Shown piece after piece: positions 4,955 through 6,009 of a stretch of DNA of 6,009 nt. Each line of letters begins with the position of its first letter. The first letter of the stretch is position 1. This DNA is from Candidatus Omnitrophota bacterium (lineage in GTDB: Bacteria > Omnitrophota > Omnitrophia > Omnitrophales > Aquincolibacteriaceae): positions 1 through 6,009 of the forward strand of contig JAMWDC010000143.1 in NCBI GenBank assembly GCA_023819025.1, read 5' to 3'. The notes under the pieces are model-generated. The model was given only the letters and a program-made list of their open reading frames with translations. It was not told the DNA's origin and ran no database searches. A program made the translations under genes and the position numbers.

Positions 4955-5692
4955 TTAGCCAAAATAGGCCATCTTTTTGATGAGTGCCATCATTGCAGGA
5001 ACAGAACTTTGGTTTGAGCTCTTCTCGACGACCGACGGGTTTCCATACTTACGAATTTCCATCATCTCATCCCAGGAAATGGCGTCAAAGAAAATAATAA
5101 CTGGTATCGCCAGCCCTTTTTGCTTGATCGTACGGTAAACCTCCCGGCCGTCCATAACCGGCATCTTGATGTCGAGGATCAAAACATCCGGAGTCTTTCC
5201 GGCGATGGCCTCCAATCCTTTTCGGCCGTTTTCCGCATATTCCACTTCAAATGCGGGACGAACACGCTGATCCAAAAAATCCCGGAGCATCGCGCCAATC
5301 TCCGGTTCGTCATCAACGATCAGTACACGGAGAACATCCGGAAAAGGCAGGTGCTGGACGATTTGATTTAAAAACTTTTCGGAATTGAAATCCGAAGAAA
5401 AGACGGCGTCAAAAAAAACATTCCAATCCTTCCTTTTCCCTTCCCCTAACTGAAAAATACGCGTCTCGGGAGAGCTTTGGCGAAAAACCCTGAGCTTCTG
5501 AGCGAGGGCTAACGAAAGAAGCTCGGGATTGATGAAGGCGATATCCCAGGTATGCCGATCGATATAAGCTCCGATTTCCGGTGCGTAGGTGAAGGTGTGC
5601 GGTTTGACCGGGGTTTCCTCAAAAAATTCTTCCAGAAAACTGAGCCAGGGGCTTTTTTCTTTCTCGAGAATTAAAACCGTCCGTTTGGACAT
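4955..5692 (-). CDS. Response-regulator-like protein: degenerate receiver plus intact receiver, no output domain
   Basis: The protein has 245 aa. Residues about 4-115 resemble a receiver fold (RTVLILEKEKSPWLSFLEEFF, then TWDIAFINPELLSLALAQKLR) but lack the paired acidic residues, and the expected phosphoacceptor position reads INPEL instead of a D-containing motif. Residues about 121-243 form a clear receiver domain, with LRVLIVDDEPEIG (Asp127, Asp128), VLILDIKMPVMDG (phosphoacceptor Asp174) and the lysine in VVEKSS (Lys224, followed by Ser where Pro is usual). The conserved Thr/Ser after strand 4 is missing, since that stretch reads IPVIIFFDAIS. No DNA-binding or enzymatic domain follows, so it probably works by protein contact or in a phosphorelay with a kinase elsewhere. 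ATG 5692 is chosen. The purine run AAAGGGGAA (about 5702-5710) lies about 11 nt upstream, slightly far. The gene follows recR by 71 nt in the same direction, so cotranscription is possible. The target is unknown. Confidence 0.85.
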   Translation of the reverse strand: MSKRTVLILEKEKSPWLSFLEEFFEETPVKPHTFTYAPEIGAYIDRHTWDIAFINPELLSLALAQKLRVFRQSSPETRIFQLGEGKRKDWNVFFDAVFSSDFNSEKFLNQIVQHLPFPDVLRVLIVDDEPEIGAMLRDFLDQRVRPAFEVEYAENGRKGLEAIAGKTPDVLILDIKMPVMDGREVYRTIKQKGLAIPVIIFFDAISWDEMMEIRKYGNPSVVEKSSNQSSVPAMMALIKKMAYFG

Positions 5693-5763
5693 GAGATAGG
5701 ATTCCCCTTTCCGGTGGAGAGAAATTTTTCAACCCGATGAGGGCGCATCCAAATCATTGCCGG

Positions 5764-6009
5764 TCAGGCCGGTAGCCGTCCTTCCAATGCCCTCGAAAGC
5801 GTTGCCTGATCCATAAACTCAATGTGGCTGCCGACGGGGATGCCGCGTGCAATCCGGGTAATCTTCACAGGGAACGGTTTTAATATCTTCGCCAGATAAA
5901 GGGCAGTGGTTTCGCCTTCGGTATTGGGATTGGTGGCGAGGATCACTTCTCGGACTTTCCCCTGCTTCACCCGTTCCAGGAGATCCTTGATCTGAATTTC
6001 GCCCGGGCC
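5764..6009 (-). CDS. recR: Recombination mediator RecR, C-terminal part (5' end outside the window)
   Basis: RecR, with RecF and RecO, loads RecA on gapped single-stranded DNA during recombinational repair in the cytoplasm. The 81 visible residues are the later half of the TOPRIM domain and the C-terminus. They include KDLLERVKQGKVREVILAT, then NPNTEGETTALYLAKILKP (family pattern NPTxEGExTAxYL), VKITRIARGIPVGSHIEF and the ending DQATLSRALEGR, matching the usual C-terminus ADEVTLxxALxGR. Full-length RecR is about 200 aa, so the helix-hairpin-helix and zinc-finger parts lie beyond the right edge. A GTG at 5970 is internal and not the start, because homology continues upstream of it to the window edge. 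The stop codon is TGA at 5764-5766. Confidence 0.96.
   Translation of the reverse strand, partial: GPGEIQIKDLLERVKQGKVREVILATNPNTEGETTALYLAKILKPFPVKITRIARGIPVGSHIEFMDQATLSRALEGRLPA

Noticed and set aside
5120..5371. 83-aa plus-strand frame antisense to the receiver domain
   Set aside because: It overlaps the well-supported receiver motifs on the opposite strand and has no ribosome binding site.

Overview
The window is bacterial. It shows densely packed genes without introns, clear Shine-Dalgarno sites, a Rho-independent terminator, and moderate GC content (about half, estimated by eye). An F-type ATP synthase operon, a bacterial SWIB protein, a deoxyhypusine-synthase-like protein and RecR together would fit a Gram-negative lineage such as Nitrospirota or a deltaproteobacterial relative. 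No marker gene here settles the phylum, so that placement is only a guess.

Left half, + strand (1-3320): this is the distal end of an F1Fo ATP synthase operon, in the usual order gamma (atpG, 5' end outside the window), beta (atpD), epsilon (atpC). The beta subunit keeps all catalytic motifs but has unusual residues at the non-catalytic-site tyrosine (His) and in the DELSEED loop (NELSEED). The epsilon subunit is only 87 aa and consists of the beta-sandwich domain alone, without the C-terminal helical hairpin that inhibits the enzyme in many bacteria. After a 323-nt stretch holding a weak small-ORF candidate and a candidate promoter, a small SWIB/MDM2-domain protein follows. A perfect 15-bp hairpin with a T-tract ends this block.

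Middle (3321-3639): a convergent intergenic stretch with no supportable gene. It starts with a perfect 12-bp palindrome.

Right half, - strand (3640-6009): reading leftwards, the genes are recR (5' end outside the window), a two-domain receiver protein (degenerate receiver plus intact receiver, no output domain), and a deoxyhypusine-synthase-family enzyme with the active-site lysine retained. Between the last two lies a 328-nt gap. It contains a roughly 110-bp imperfect inverted-repeat structure flanked by a short direct repeat, which looks like a small non-autonomous mobile element or a structured leader/terminator.

How the genes relate: the ATP synthase genes form one machine. SWIB may be transcribed with them or from its own promoter. 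On the minus strand recR (recombinational repair), the receiver protein (signalling) and the DHS-like enzyme (probable polyamine chemistry) share orientation, but nothing visible ties them to a single pathway. I found no phage, CRISPR, tRNA or rRNA. No clearly new multi-gene system is evident. The best leads are the shortened epsilon with its matching changes in beta, the inverted-repeat element, the bacterial DHS homologue and the pseudoreceiver-receiver protein.
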